From GBS-DC sp964451985 (GTDB lineage Bacteria; Armatimonadota; Fimbriimonadia; Fimbriimonadales; GBS-DC), in the NCBI GenBank assembly GCA_964451985.1, contig CAYVKB010000022.1, positions 1-33,184 on the forward strand: a stretch of 33,184 nucleotides of DNA, in the 5' to 3' direction. The position numbers and the translations under genes were made by a program. Under the pieces are notes generated by a model that ran no database searches, was not told the origin of the DNA, and saw only the letters and a program-made list of their open reading frames with translations. This document shows, one piece after another, positions 15,708 through 23,318 of the stretch; position 1 is the first letter of the stretch, and every line of letters starts with the position of its first letter.

Positions 15708-17474
15708 TTAATAAAATCCTGCGGTAAAGACCACGCGGCGCACTTCGTCGGGAGTGGTCATGCCTTCCAGTACCTTAACCAAGCCGTCCTCGCGTAGCTC
15801 TTTCATGCCGTTCGCTTTGGCGGCTTCTTTGATGTCGGAGAGTGGCGCGCGGCGCACGATGAGTTCGGCGATTTCGGCGTTAACCACCATCAACTCGTAG
15901 ATACCGACGCGCCCCGCGTAGCCGCGTCCGCGGCAGTGGTCGCAGCCCACGCCTTCCCAGATGGTCACCATCTGGTCGGGGTTTTCGATTTGGAACCCGA
16001 AGGCGCGCAGGTCGGCGGCGGGGATTTCGCGCGGTTCCTTGCAGTGCTGACACACACGGCGGGCAAGGCGTTGCGCCATCACGCCCGTCACGGTCGCAGC
16101 AATCAGGTACGGCTCCACGCCCATATCCACCATACGAATCACGGCGGACGGCGCGTCGTTCGTGTGCAGCGTCGACAACACCAAGTGTCCTGTCAGCGAC
16201 GCTTCAATCGCAATCTCCGCCGTCTCCAAGTCGCGCATCTCGCCCACCATGATAATGTCGGGGTCTTGACGCAGGAACGCGCGCAGTGCGCTCGCGAAGG
16301 TCAAGCCCGCCTTGCGGTTCACCTGCACCTGCGAGATGCCTGGCAGCTGGTACTCAATCGGGTCCTCAATCGTCAGGATGTTCTTTTCGACGGAGTTGAG
16401 CTTGTGAAGTACCGAATACTGAGTGGTCGTCTTACCCGAACCTGTGGGTCCGGTGGAGAGCACCATGCCCTGCGGCTGAATAACCAGCTCTTCGAGGCGG
16501 GCTTGAGTTTCGGGAGTGAAACCGAGTTTGTTCAAGCCCAACAGCACGCTGGTCTTGTCCAGAATACGCATAACGATTTTTTCGCCGTGGGGCGTAGGGA
16601 TGGACGACACGCGCAGGTCGTAGTCTTTTTGATTGTAGCGGATAGGGATACGTCCGTCTTGGGGCAGGCGTTTTTCGGCGATGTTCATCTCCGCCATAAT
16701 TTTATAGCGCGAGATGAGGGGGGCTTGCACATACTTGGGCAGTGAGAGGGCTTCGTGCAGCACGCCGTCAATTCGGTAGCGCACGCGCAGGTTGCGCGGC
16801 TGTGGCTCCACGTGGATATCGCTGGCGCGTTCGTTGATGGCTTGCTGAATGATGGTGTTCGCCACGCGCACGATGGGCCCCTCTTCCGCTTCGCGCAGGG
16901 CGGCTTTCTCGTCGTCTTCAGTGTCGCCGCGCGCACTGTAAGCAGCGACATCGGTCATCACGCTGCCGCGCAGGTCTTGAGGGCGGGTAGGTGCACCTCC
17001 GTCGGTTGGGGCGGGCGTCGCGCCATCGGCAGCGACCGCCGAGCCGCCGTAGGCTTTGCGAATGGCGTCCTCAATCGCGCCCGGCGCAGCAATTACCTGG
17101 CGCACCATGCAGCGCGAGTTCACTCGCACGTCGTCAATCGCCATCACGTTGTTGGGGTCAGCCATCGCCAGATACAAAATGTTGCCGTCTTTCTTAACGG
17201 GGATAACGTTGTAGCGCTTGGCGATGTGCTCCTTGACCACGTTCAACGCGGACGGCTCAGGCTGCACGCGATCCAAATCGACAAAGGGCATTCCCAGCTC
17301 AAAGGCTTTCGCTTCGTAGGCATCGCGCTCGCTCACCACCGCCTGGTCGACTAGGATCTGTACCAGGTCTTTCCCTGTTGACTGTTGTACTTTGCGCGCG
17401 TCTTCCAGCTGTTCTTGCGTAACCAAGCCCTTCTCCAGCAGGTATTCGCCTGCTGTTCTGCGTGTCATAGCCAT
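15708..17474 (-). CDS. pilB: Type IV pilus assembly ATPase PilB
   Basis: A cytoplasmic GspE/PilB-family ATPase that drives pilus extension. Of its 588 residues, 1-145 contain an MshEN-type N-terminal domain, a fold that binds cyclic di-GMP in some relatives. An acidic and Pro/Thr/Gly-rich linker (146-195) follows. The ATPase part has Walker A GPTGSGKT at 342-349, the Asp box at 368-374, Walker B (DPDIIMVGEMRD, 404-415) and the His box at 428-440. Four zinc-binding cysteines sit at C475/C478 and C511/C514. The start follows aggag by 9 nt. First gene of the pilus operon. Confidence 0.96.
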   Translation of the reverse strand: MAMTRRTAGEYLLEKGLVTQEQLEDARKVQQSTGKDLVQILVDQAVVSERDAYEAKAFELGMPFVDLDRVQPEPSALNVVKEHIAKRYNVIPVKKDGNILYLAMADPNNVMAIDDVRVNSRCMVRQVIAAPGAIEDAIRKAYGGSAVAADGATPAPTDGGAPTRPQDLRGSVMTDVAAYSARGDTEDDEKAALREAEEGPIVRVANTIIQQAINERASDIHVEPQPRNLRVRYRIDGVLHEALSLPKYVQAPLISRYKIMAEMNIAEKRLPQDGRIPIRYNQKDYDLRVSSIPTPHGEKIVMRILDKTSVLLGLNKLGFTPETQARLEELVIQPQGMVLSTGPTGSGKTTTQYSVLHKLNSVEKNILTIEDPIEYQLPGISQVQVNRKAGLTFASALRAFLRQDPDIIMVGEMRDLETAEIAIEASLTGHLVLSTLHTNDAPSAVIRMVDMGVEPYLIAATVTGVMAQRLARRVCQHCKEPREIPAADLRAFGFQIENPDQMVTIWEGVGCDHCRGRGYAGRVGIYELMVVNAEIAELIVRRAPLSDIKEAAKANGMKELREDGLVKVLEGMTTPDEVRRVVFTAGFY

Positions 17475-17518
17475 ATGTTATCGCTCCTACCCATAGAGTC
17501 CCTACCGCTCGTGCTTGA

Positions 17519-17553
17519 ATTATAGCATATTTTACACGCGCGTGTGGTACAAT
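17519..17553. promoter_or_regulatory. Divergent promoter region of pilB and the STN-like gene
   Basis: On the minus strand, an extended -10 (TG-N-TATAAT; hexamer at 17519-17524) points at pilB. On the plus strand, TACAAT (17548-17553) points at the gene at 17605. Between them is a perfect 12-bp palindrome, acacgcgcgtgt (17534-17545), sitting in the upstream region of both. No clear -35 box was found for either, which would fit activator- or extended--10-dependent promoters. Confidence 0.5.
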
Positions 17554-17604
17554 ATTCAGCAGGCGGGAAATGATTCCTGCAGATTTTAACGGAGGACCAC
17601 AAAA

Positions 17605-18396
17605 ATGCGAATGGTATGGTTGGTGGGATTGGCGGTGACGATTGCACTGGGCAGCGCACAAACGGGCGCGCGCACGCAACGCGGGGCAAGCCAACAGGAT
17701 GACGGGCGCGTGCCTATCGCGCAAGCCGCACAGGAAATCGCACAGAAATTCCAAGTGCAAATAGTTGTAGACCCGAACCTGACCACGCGCGTAGTGCCAA
17801 CGCAGGCAGACACCTTAGAGCGCGCGCTGGACGAACTAACTGCGAACGCGCGGGATGTGGTGTGGCGCAAGGTGTATGTGAACCGCGTGTTAGGCGCGGA
17901 GCCGAACCCGGAACAGATTCTCAGCTCGGTGCGTGCACTGCTCAACATCGAACTGGGCGGCGTGCTGGTGGTCAACCCACGAACGTCCACACTTAACTCG
18001 TTCCGCACGAATATCCCCGTGCCGCAGGACTTAGAGCAGACGCTGGAGCAGATCCAGCCGCCCTTTAGCTCCAAACCTGTGTATGTGATTCTGAACCCGC
18101 GTCAACAGCCTGCTACCGCACTGCGTGGCACCAAAATGGAGCAGTTCGCGCAAATGCAGCAGCAACTGTTCGACCTGCTGGCGCAGATGGCCCCTGAAGA
18201 GCGCAGCCAAGCCTTGCGTGCCGGCATGAACATGTGGATGAACGCCGACCCCAACCTGCGCAACCAGATGATTTTTGAGGGGATGCGCATGTCTTTTGAA
18301 TACTGGCAGACCCTCTCCCCCGACCAGCAGCGCGAGATGTTCGAGATGGGGCGCAAGTTCTTCGAACAGTACATGGGCGGCGGAGGCGGCTACTAA
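17605..18396 (+). CDS. Secreted protein with possible STN-like domain, divergent from pilus operon
   Basis: 263 residues starting 9 nt after ggagg. A signal peptide is evident (MRMVWLVGLAVTIALGSA, likely cut near 18). Residues about 36-105 (VPIAQAAQEIAQKFQVQIVVDPNLTT, then ALDELTANARDVVWRKV) resemble the secretin/TonB N-terminal (STN) fold: a helix, a strand with a VVDP-like turn, then a LeeALd-type helix. The rest is Gln/Met-rich and helical (about 175-255) and ends in a Gly run. It shares an intergenic region with pilB, so a pilus or secretin accessory role is plausible. I do not recognise the full-length family. Confidence 0.75.
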   Translation: MRMVWLVGLAVTIALGSAQTGARTQRGASQQDDGRVPIAQAAQEIAQKFQVQIVVDPNLTTRVVPTQADTLERALDELTANARDVVWRKVYVNRVLGAEPNPEQILSSVRALLNIELGGVLVVNPRTSTLNSFRTNIPVPQDLEQTLEQIQPPFSSKPVYVILNPRQQPATALRGTKMEQFAQMQQQLFDLLAQMAPEERSQALRAGMNMWMNADPNLRNQMIFEGMRMSFEYWQTLSPDQQREMFEMGRKFFEQYMGGGGGY

Positions 18397-18439
18397 TACC
18401 TGTCGGAGCATCCGCGACGTTGCGGTTGCAGGCTCTTGT

Positions 18440-18462
18440 GGGGCGCGTCGCGGACGCGCCCC
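18440..18462. terminator. G+C-rich palindrome after the STN-like gene
   Basis: The arms ggggcgcgtc (18440-18449) and gacgcgcccc (18453-18462) pair perfectly around a 3-nt loop, followed by tacatttta. It can end transcription of the upstream gene. It also resembles the gtagg...cctac palindrome at 10651-10677 in design, so it may belong to the same dispersed family. Confidence 0.6.
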
Positions 18463-18573
18463 TACATTTTACAAGGTATACTGTTTGATAGCCATGCGAC
18501 TGACCTACGACTTAGAAGTCGACGCACCCTACATTCGGTTGATAGAAACCATACTCGATAGAGGGAGGGCGCG

Positions 18574-19137
18574 ATGGAACCGACCATGACCAACCAAGAA
18601 CCAACTGCTGCGCAGGAGCCAACCGCGCCTGAACAAAACGAGCTGCAGGCGCGGATTGCAGAGTTGGAGCAGGCTTACGAAGAGCAAAAAAATCTATACT
18701 TGCGCACGCTGGCGGATTTCCAAAACTACCGACGCCGCCAGCACGACGAGATGGAACGGCAGCGCGGGTTGCTGCTGGAATCGCTGATGGAAGACCTGCT
18801 GCCGATTCTGGACAACTTTGAGCGCGCGTTGCAAGCGGCGGAGGCAACACGCGAGCTGGAGCCGCTGATGGAAGGCGTGCGGATGACCGAACGGCAAATT
18901 AAAGCTCTGCTGGCGCGTTACGATATTCACCCGATTATCGCTGTGGGGCAGCCGTTCGACCCGAACCTGCACGAGGCAATCCAGCGCGTGGAATCCGCCG
19001 AGTACGAAGACAATATTGTGATAGACGAAGTGGAGCGCGGCTATCGGATGGGCGAGCGCGTGCTGCGCCCCAGCCGTGTGATTGTGGCGAAACGCCCCGA
19101 ACCGACGCCCAACCCGGGCTTGGATGTGCAGGCATGA
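18574..19137 (+). CDS. grpE: Nucleotide exchange factor GrpE
   Basis: A 187-residue co-chaperone that releases ADP from DnaK. The layout is standard: a disordered acidic/Gln-rich N-terminus (1-20), a long coiled coil (about 22-60, LQARIAELEQAYEEQ, LADFQNYRRR), and a C-terminal beta domain with the signature GQPFDPNLHEAI and GYRMGERVLRPSRVIVA. The start follows a ggagg at a short distance. It overlaps glmM by 4 bp (ATGA). dnaK, dnaJ and hrcA are not adjacent, and no CIRCE operator was found upstream, which is unlike the common heat-shock operon. Confidence 0.95.
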   Translation: MEPTMTNQEPTAAQEPTAPEQNELQARIAELEQAYEEQKNLYLRTLADFQNYRRRQHDEMERQRGLLLESLMEDLLPILDNFERALQAAEATRELEPLMEGVRMTERQIKALLARYDIHPIIAVGQPFDPNLHEAIQRVESAEYEDNIVIDEVERGYRMGERVLRPSRVIVAKRPEPTPNPGLDVQA

Positions 19138-20498
19138 GACGCTATTTCGGAACCGACGGCGTGCGCGGCGTGGCGAACGAACTACTCACGCCGGAATTCG
19201 TGATGCGCTTGGGACGCGCGATTGGACAGCAACTGTTGGAGACCACGCCGCATGACCCGCCGCGCGTGCTGATTGGGCGCGACACGCGGCGTAGCGGCGC
19301 AATGCTGGAAGCTGCCTTAGCCAGCGGGCTGTGCGCCGTGGGCGTGTACGCGACCTCTGCGGGCGTCGTGCCTACTCCTGCCGTCGCTTACCTCGCGCGT
19401 GAGGGGCACTACGACTTGGGCGTCGTAATCTCTGCCTCGCATAACCCCGCCCGCGACAACGGCGTGAAACTCATCGGCGGCGACGGCTATAAGTTCCCCG
19501 ACGAGTACGAAGCGCAAATCGAAGCCCGTCTGCAAGACGCCCCCGAACCGTTCCCCTACCCGCCACCTGACCGAATCGGCTTGTGGCAATTCGAAGAGCG
19601 TGAGAGCGAACAGTATTTGCTCTATTTGCTGCACACTATGCGCGAGTTGACGAGCGAGCGCGAGCCGCTGCGCGGCGTGCATATCGTTGTGGATTGCGCC
19701 AACGGCGCGGCAAGCCAATACGCCCCCGTCGTACTGCACGAACTCGGCGCGAAAGTGAACCTGTATGGGGGCGAACCCGACGGCGACAACATCAACTTGG
19801 GCTGCGGCTCGACCCACTTGGAAACTTTGCAACGCGCGGTGCTGGAGACCAACGCCGATTTGGGCGTGGCGTTCGATGGGGACGCCGACCGCGCCCTGTT
19901 CTGCGACGAGAACGGCGACCCTATCGACGGCGACGCTATTATGACCCTGTGGGCAATCACCCGCTATCGGCAGAACGCCCTCCACCCACCCCTCGTCGTC
20001 GCTACCGAGATGAGCAACCTCGGCATGCAGCGACGCCTCGAAGCCGAAGGCATCACCCTGCAGCGCACCAAAGTCGGCGACCGCTATGTGGCGGAGGCGA
20101 TGCGAGCGACTGGCGCACTCGTCGGCGGCGAGCAGTCAGGGCATATCATCTTCAGCGAGCGCGCCACCACCGGCGACGGACTCATCACCATGCTCGAAAC
20201 GCTGGGGCTGTATCTGCACTACCAAAAGCCGTTCTCCCAAATCGCGCACCCGTTCGAGCCGTATCCGCAGAAACTAATCACTATCCCCGTTCATGATAAG
20301 CACGCATGGCAGTCGCATCCGACCATCCAAGAGCGCATTCGCACGGTGGAGGCGATGCTGCATGTGCGCGGCAGGCTCAGTGTGCGTGCCTCAGGCACCG
20401 AAAACGCTATCCGTGTGATGGTCGAAGCCGAGACGATGGATCTGGTGGAAGAAGCGATTACGCCGGTCGTGCAAGTCATTCGGGAAACGCTGGCGTAG
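19134..20498 (+). CDS. glmM: Phosphoglucosamine mutase
   Basis: Interconverts glucosamine-6-phosphate and glucosamine-1-phosphate for UDP-GlcNAc, peptidoglycan and LPS synthesis. The 454 residues show the N-terminal RYFGTDGVRGVAN, the phosphoserine loop ISASHNP with Ser102, the metal loop DGDADR at 248-253, the sugar loop GGEQSGH and the C-terminal phosphate loop. The last reads RASGTENAIRV, where the family usually has RPSGTEPLIRV. It is translationally coupled to grpE by ATGA. GlmM rather than a general phosphomannomutase is favoured by the RYFGTDGVRG start and the length. Confidence 0.94.
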   Translation: MRRYFGTDGVRGVANELLTPEFVMRLGRAIGQQLLETTPHDPPRVLIGRDTRRSGAMLEAALASGLCAVGVYATSAGVVPTPAVAYLAREGHYDLGVVISASHNPARDNGVKLIGGDGYKFPDEYEAQIEARLQDAPEPFPYPPPDRIGLWQFEERESEQYLLYLLHTMRELTSEREPLRGVHIVVDCANGAASQYAPVVLHELGAKVNLYGGEPDGDNINLGCGSTHLETLQRAVLETNADLGVAFDGDADRALFCDENGDPIDGDAIMTLWAITRYRQNALHPPLVVATEMSNLGMQRRLEAEGITLQRTKVGDRYVAEAMRATGALVGGEQSGHIIFSERATTGDGLITMLETLGLYLHYQKPFSQIAHPFEPYPQKLITIPVHDKHAWQSHPTIQERIRTVEAMLHVRGRLSVRASGTENAIRVMVEAETMDLVEEAITPVVQVIRETLA

Positions 20499-20511
20499 CA
20501 TCGCTTTGGGG

Positions 20512-20532
20512 TACAATTTAGCCACGCTAAAT
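20512..20532 (+). promoter_or_regulatory. mrp promoter with overlapping dyad
   Basis: A -10-like TACAAT (20512-20517) lies about 35 bp before the mrp ATG. It is overlapped by a perfect 7-bp dyad, atttagc (20516-20522) and gctaaat (20526-20532), with a 3-bp centre. The dyad covers the expected transcription start and could be a repressor operator or a 5' UTR hairpin. No good -35 is visible. Confidence 0.4.
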
Positions 20533-20552
20533 ATTGGCGCAGGAGACCGACG

Positions 20553-21605
20553 ATGCCTATGGTAACCCGCGAGCATGTTTTGGACGCCCTGAGGAATATT
20601 ATCGACCCCGATTTGCATCGTGATATCGTGTCGCTGGGCTTTGTGAAAGATGTGGTGATTTGCGACGGCGCGGTGAAGGCTGTAATTGAACTCACTACGC
20701 CCGCCTGCCCTGTGAAAGACCAGATGAAGACGGAAGCCGAGCAGCTGATTGCGCAGATTCCGGGCGTGTCGGCGGTGAATGTGGAGATGACGGCGCAGGT
20801 GCGTGGGCGCAGCGTTGCTCCTGAAGACCTGCTGCCCGAAGTAAAACACGTGATTGCCATCGCCAGCGGTAAGGGGGGCGTGGGCAAGTCGACGGTCTCG
20901 GTGAACTTGGCAGTTGCGTTGGCGCAGTCGGGCGCGAAGGTGGGACTGCTGGACGCCGATATTTACGGTCCCAGCATCCCCAAAATGCTGGGCTGTCAGG
21001 GCGAGCATCCGCTGGTGGAGTCGGGGCAGATTATCCCGATACGGCGCTACGGCGTGTCGGTGATGTCCATCGGGTTCCTGCTGGAGGAAGACCAGGCGGC
21101 AATGTGGCGCGGTCCGATTGTGGCGGGCACGGTGCGCCAGCTGTTCGCGGATGTGCGTTGGGGCGCGCTGGACTACCTGTTGGTGGACTTGCCGCCGGGC
21201 ACAGGCGACGCGCCGATGACCACCGCGCAGATTGTGCCCCTGACGGGTGTGGTGATTGTGATGACCCCGCAGGCGGTGGCAGCCTCGATTGCAGGCAAGT
21301 CGGTCGCGCTCTTCAGGCGGCTGAACGCGCCTATCTTGGGCGTGGTGGAGAACATGGCGGAGTTCGTGTGCCCCCACTGCGGCGAGCGCACGGCGATTTT
21401 TCCGGGTCCGGGCGCGCGTGTGTTCGCGGAGAAGCTCGGTGCGCCGTTTCTGGGGTCAGTGCCGCTCGACCCGACGGTTAGCGTCGCCAGCGACTCAGGT
21501 CAGCCTGCTGTGATTGCCGCGCCCGATTCAGCGCAGGCGCAGGCGTTTCGGGAAATCGCAGGCAAACTCGCAGCGGAAGTGAGCGTGGCGAGCCTGGTAG
21601 GGTAG
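20553..21605 (+). CDS. mrp: Mrp/ApbC/NBP35-family iron-sulfur cluster carrier ATPase
   Basis: A cytoplasmic P-loop ATPase that binds and transfers Fe-S clusters to apo-proteins. The 350 residues comprise an N-terminal MIP18/DUF59 domain (about 4-85, IIDPDLHRDIVSLGFV, TTPACPVKDQM) and a ParA-like domain. The latter has the deviant Walker A GKGGVGKST at 106-114, LLDADIYGPSIPKML, VDLPPGTGD, and the cluster-binding CPHC at 273-276. The start follows aggaga by 6 nt. It is probably monocistronic: its own promoter precedes it, and the next gene is convergent 28 bp away. Confidence 0.95.
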   Translation: MPMVTREHVLDALRNIIDPDLHRDIVSLGFVKDVVICDGAVKAVIELTTPACPVKDQMKTEAEQLIAQIPGVSAVNVEMTAQVRGRSVAPEDLLPEVKHVIAIASGKGGVGKSTVSVNLAVALAQSGAKVGLLDADIYGPSIPKMLGCQGEHPLVESGQIIPIRRYGVSVMSIGFLLEEDQAAMWRGPIVAGTVRQLFADVRWGALDYLLVDLPPGTGDAPMTTAQIVPLTGVVIVMTPQAVAASIAGKSVALFRRLNAPILGVVENMAEFVCPHCGERTAIFPGPGARVFAEKLGAPFLGSVPLDPTVSVASDSGQPAVIAAPDSAQAQAFREIAGKLAAEVSVASLVG

Positions 21606-21633
21606 TCCGCCTTTGTGGGAACCTACCACTCTC

Positions 21634-22371
21634 TCAATCGTGCCGATGTTGGTACACGCCCACGGGATGCCCATAAAGTTCTTCCAGGAGGGGCATTTGG
21701 AGAATCTCCTCGGGCGCGCCCGTGCAGATGAGGCGATGGTGGATGCACACGACTCGTGTGGCGTAGCGACTGACGACGCTCAGGTCGTGCGACACTATCA
21801 GCACGCCCATCCCCTGCTCGGCGCGGAGGCGTTCGATGAGTTCATAGAACTGCAGGCGCACGCCGACATCGATTCCTGTGGCGGGTTCATCCAGCAGCAG
21901 AAGTTTGGGTTGTAGGGCGAGCGCGGCGGCAATCACCACACGCTGCAGCTCGCCCCCCGACAACGTACGCACGGGCTTATCCAGTAAGTGAATCGCATCG
22001 ACAGCTTGGAGAATAGTGCGCAGCTGCTCTGGTTTTTGTGCTCGCTCGCCCAGCAACGCCCACAGCAACTCGCGTGTGAGCAGGGGCATCGTGCGGTCGA
22101 ACTGCAACGCCTGCGGCACATAGCCAATCTGTTGACGTTCCGCACGGCTGAGTTTTTCAGGTGGCTTACCAAGCACCTGCACGCGACCCTGATACGGCAG
22201 CAATCCCAACAGCACGCGCAGCAGGGTCGTCTTGCCCGCTCCGTTGGGACCGATGAGCGCAATCGTCTCGCCTGCTGATAGCTCCATCGACACGCCAGTC
22301 AGGATGGCGCGTCCACCCAGAGTCACATCCAAGTCCGAGACGACGATTAGCGGGGGCATCGTGCGCCTCAC
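21634..22371 (-). CDS. Metal-ion (zinc/manganese-type) ABC transporter ATP-binding protein
   Basis: A 245-residue ATPase subunit of a metal-ion importer of the ZnuC/MntB type. Walker A GPNGAGKT (41-48), signature LSGGE (137-141), Walker B LLLLDEP (157-163) and the switch histidine H195 are all present. The C-terminal part (YGHPVGVYQHRHD) is His-rich, as often seen in zinc-family ATPases. It overlaps folE2 by 4 bp, so the two are one transcript. Permease and binding-protein genes are absent from the window. Zinc rather than manganese is inferred from the folE2 linkage. Confidence 0.88.
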   Translation of the reverse strand: MRRTMPPLIVVSDLDVTLGGRAILTGVSMELSAGETIALIGPNGAGKTTLLRVLLGLLPYQGRVQVLGKPPEKLSRAERQQIGYVPQALQFDRTMPLLTRELLWALLGERAQKPEQLRTILQAVDAIHLLDKPVRTLSGGELQRVVIAAALALQPKLLLLDEPATGIDVGVRLQFYELIERLRAEQGMGVLIVSHDLSVVSRYATRVVCIHHRLICTGAPEEILQMPLLEELYGHPVGVYQHRHD

Positions 22372-23171
22372 TTACGGCGCGGCGACTCGTACATCGCGAA
22401 CGCGTTGTGGTTGTGAATCGACTCAATCGACTCGCACTCCACGCGGAAGCCGCTGAGCTCCTCGCGTTCCGAGAGGCGCAACGCCAGCTCGCGCGCCACA
22501 TCCTCCACAAAGCGGGGATTTTCGTAGCTGTACTCGGTTACGAACTTCTCGTCAGGGCGTTTCAGCACGGGGTAGACCAGCGAGCTTGCCGATTCTTGCA
22601 CCAGCGGCAGATACTCATCGGGCAGGCGCGGGAGCTTATCCTTCGTGTGGAGCCACATGCGCACCAGCGCACGCTGGTTGTGTGCGCCGTATTCGGAAAT
22701 CGCCTTGCTGCAAGGACACAGCGTCATCGCTGGGAACACGAAGTGGCTGATAGCAAACGACGCACCGTTGTTGAGTTTGCATCCCCATTCCACTTCCACA
22801 TCGAGCCAGCCGAGCGTTTGGGTTACGGGCGCGGGCACTTCCAAAAAGTAGGGAAACTGCATCCGCATCTGCGCCGCGCGGCTGCCTAAGCGGTCGCGGG
22901 TCTCTTCCAGTAGGTTTTTCACCTCAGCAGGCGTGCGGGGAACAGACGCCCACTCATACAGAGTAGCAACGAGTCGGCTCATATGTGCGCCGCGCTGCTC
23001 GGCGTCGATATCCACGCTCAAGTCGGCAACAGCGATAACTTGCTGCACTGCATCCAAAGGGGTACGCACCAGCACAGGCAGCCGCAATCCGCGAATACCA
23101 ACCGCATGCAGTGCCACGCCGCGCGAGTCCTGTTCCGAAGCGACGTCCGGCAACGATACACGAGTTTTCAT
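22368..23171 (-). CDS. folE2: GTP cyclohydrolase I type IB (FolE2)
   Basis: Converts GTP to 7,8-dihydroneopterin triphosphate, the first step of folate synthesis. It is the alternative to FolE, uses metals other than zinc, and in several bacteria is induced under zinc limitation. The 267 residues carry the family blocks MTLCPCSKAISEYGAHNQR (149-167, metal-ligand Cys), YENPRFVED (216-224) and SIHNHNAFAMYE (251-262). There is no Shine-Dalgarno before the ATG. A TATGAT -10-like box (23181-23186) ends 9 nt before it, suggesting a leaderless message. A dyad frames that box. The first gene of a two-gene unit with the metal ABC ATPase. Confidence 0.95.
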   Translation of the reverse strand: MKTRVSLPDVASEQDSRGVALHAVGIRGLRLPVLVRTPLDAVQQVIAVADLSVDIDAEQRGAHMSRLVATLYEWASVPRTPAEVKNLLEETRDRLGSRAAQMRMQFPYFLEVPAPVTQTLGWLDVEVEWGCKLNNGASFAISHFVFPAMTLCPCSKAISEYGAHNQRALVRMWLHTKDKLPRLPDEYLPLVQESASSLVYPVLKRPDEKFVTEYSYENPRFVEDVARELALRLSEREELSGFRVECESIESIHNHNAFAMYESPRRK

Positions 23172-23193
23172 ATCGGAAGAATCATACCCGATA
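23171..23193 (-). promoter_or_regulatory. Dyad framing the folE2 -10 box
   Basis: Read on the plus strand, tatcgg (23171-23176) and ccgata (23188-23193) form a perfect 6-bp dyad with an 11-bp spacer. The spacer holds the minus-strand TATGAT (23181-23186). The dyad touches the folE2 start codon. The position is ideal for repression; the sequence does not match the proteobacterial or Bacillus Zur consensus as I know them. Confidence 0.4.
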
Positions 23194-23318
23194 GGTGTAA
23201 GTTTTGGGAATCTCTACTGGCAGGAGTCCGTTGTTTCGCTCCGAAAGAGAAGTTGCATCGCGCGCCTGCTCGTATTTGTGGGCGGAGCGATACCCCGCGA
23301 TGCTTGGGAGGAACCATT

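Noticed and set aside
14413..15711. 432-codon open frame on the plus strand opposite pilT
   Set aside because: It is antisense to a clearly conserved gene, His/Arg/Val-rich as expected for a shadow frame in G+C-rich DNA, and has no domain or ribosome-binding site.
18397..18573. Search for a CIRCE operator or hrcA upstream of grpE
   Set aside because: No TTAGCACTC/GAGTGCTAA-type pair is present, and no hrcA-like frame exists.
18495..18589. 31-codon mini-ORF just before grpE, overlapping its start
   Set aside because: There is no Shine-Dalgarno and no recognisable sequence. A small dyad (18508-18521) lies in it, so a leader function cannot be excluded, but I cannot support a gene.
22983..23318. 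Longer N-terminus for the alcohol dehydrogenase
   Set aside because: The extension lies antisense inside folE2. The ATG at 23319 has a Shine-Dalgarno and the family N-terminus.
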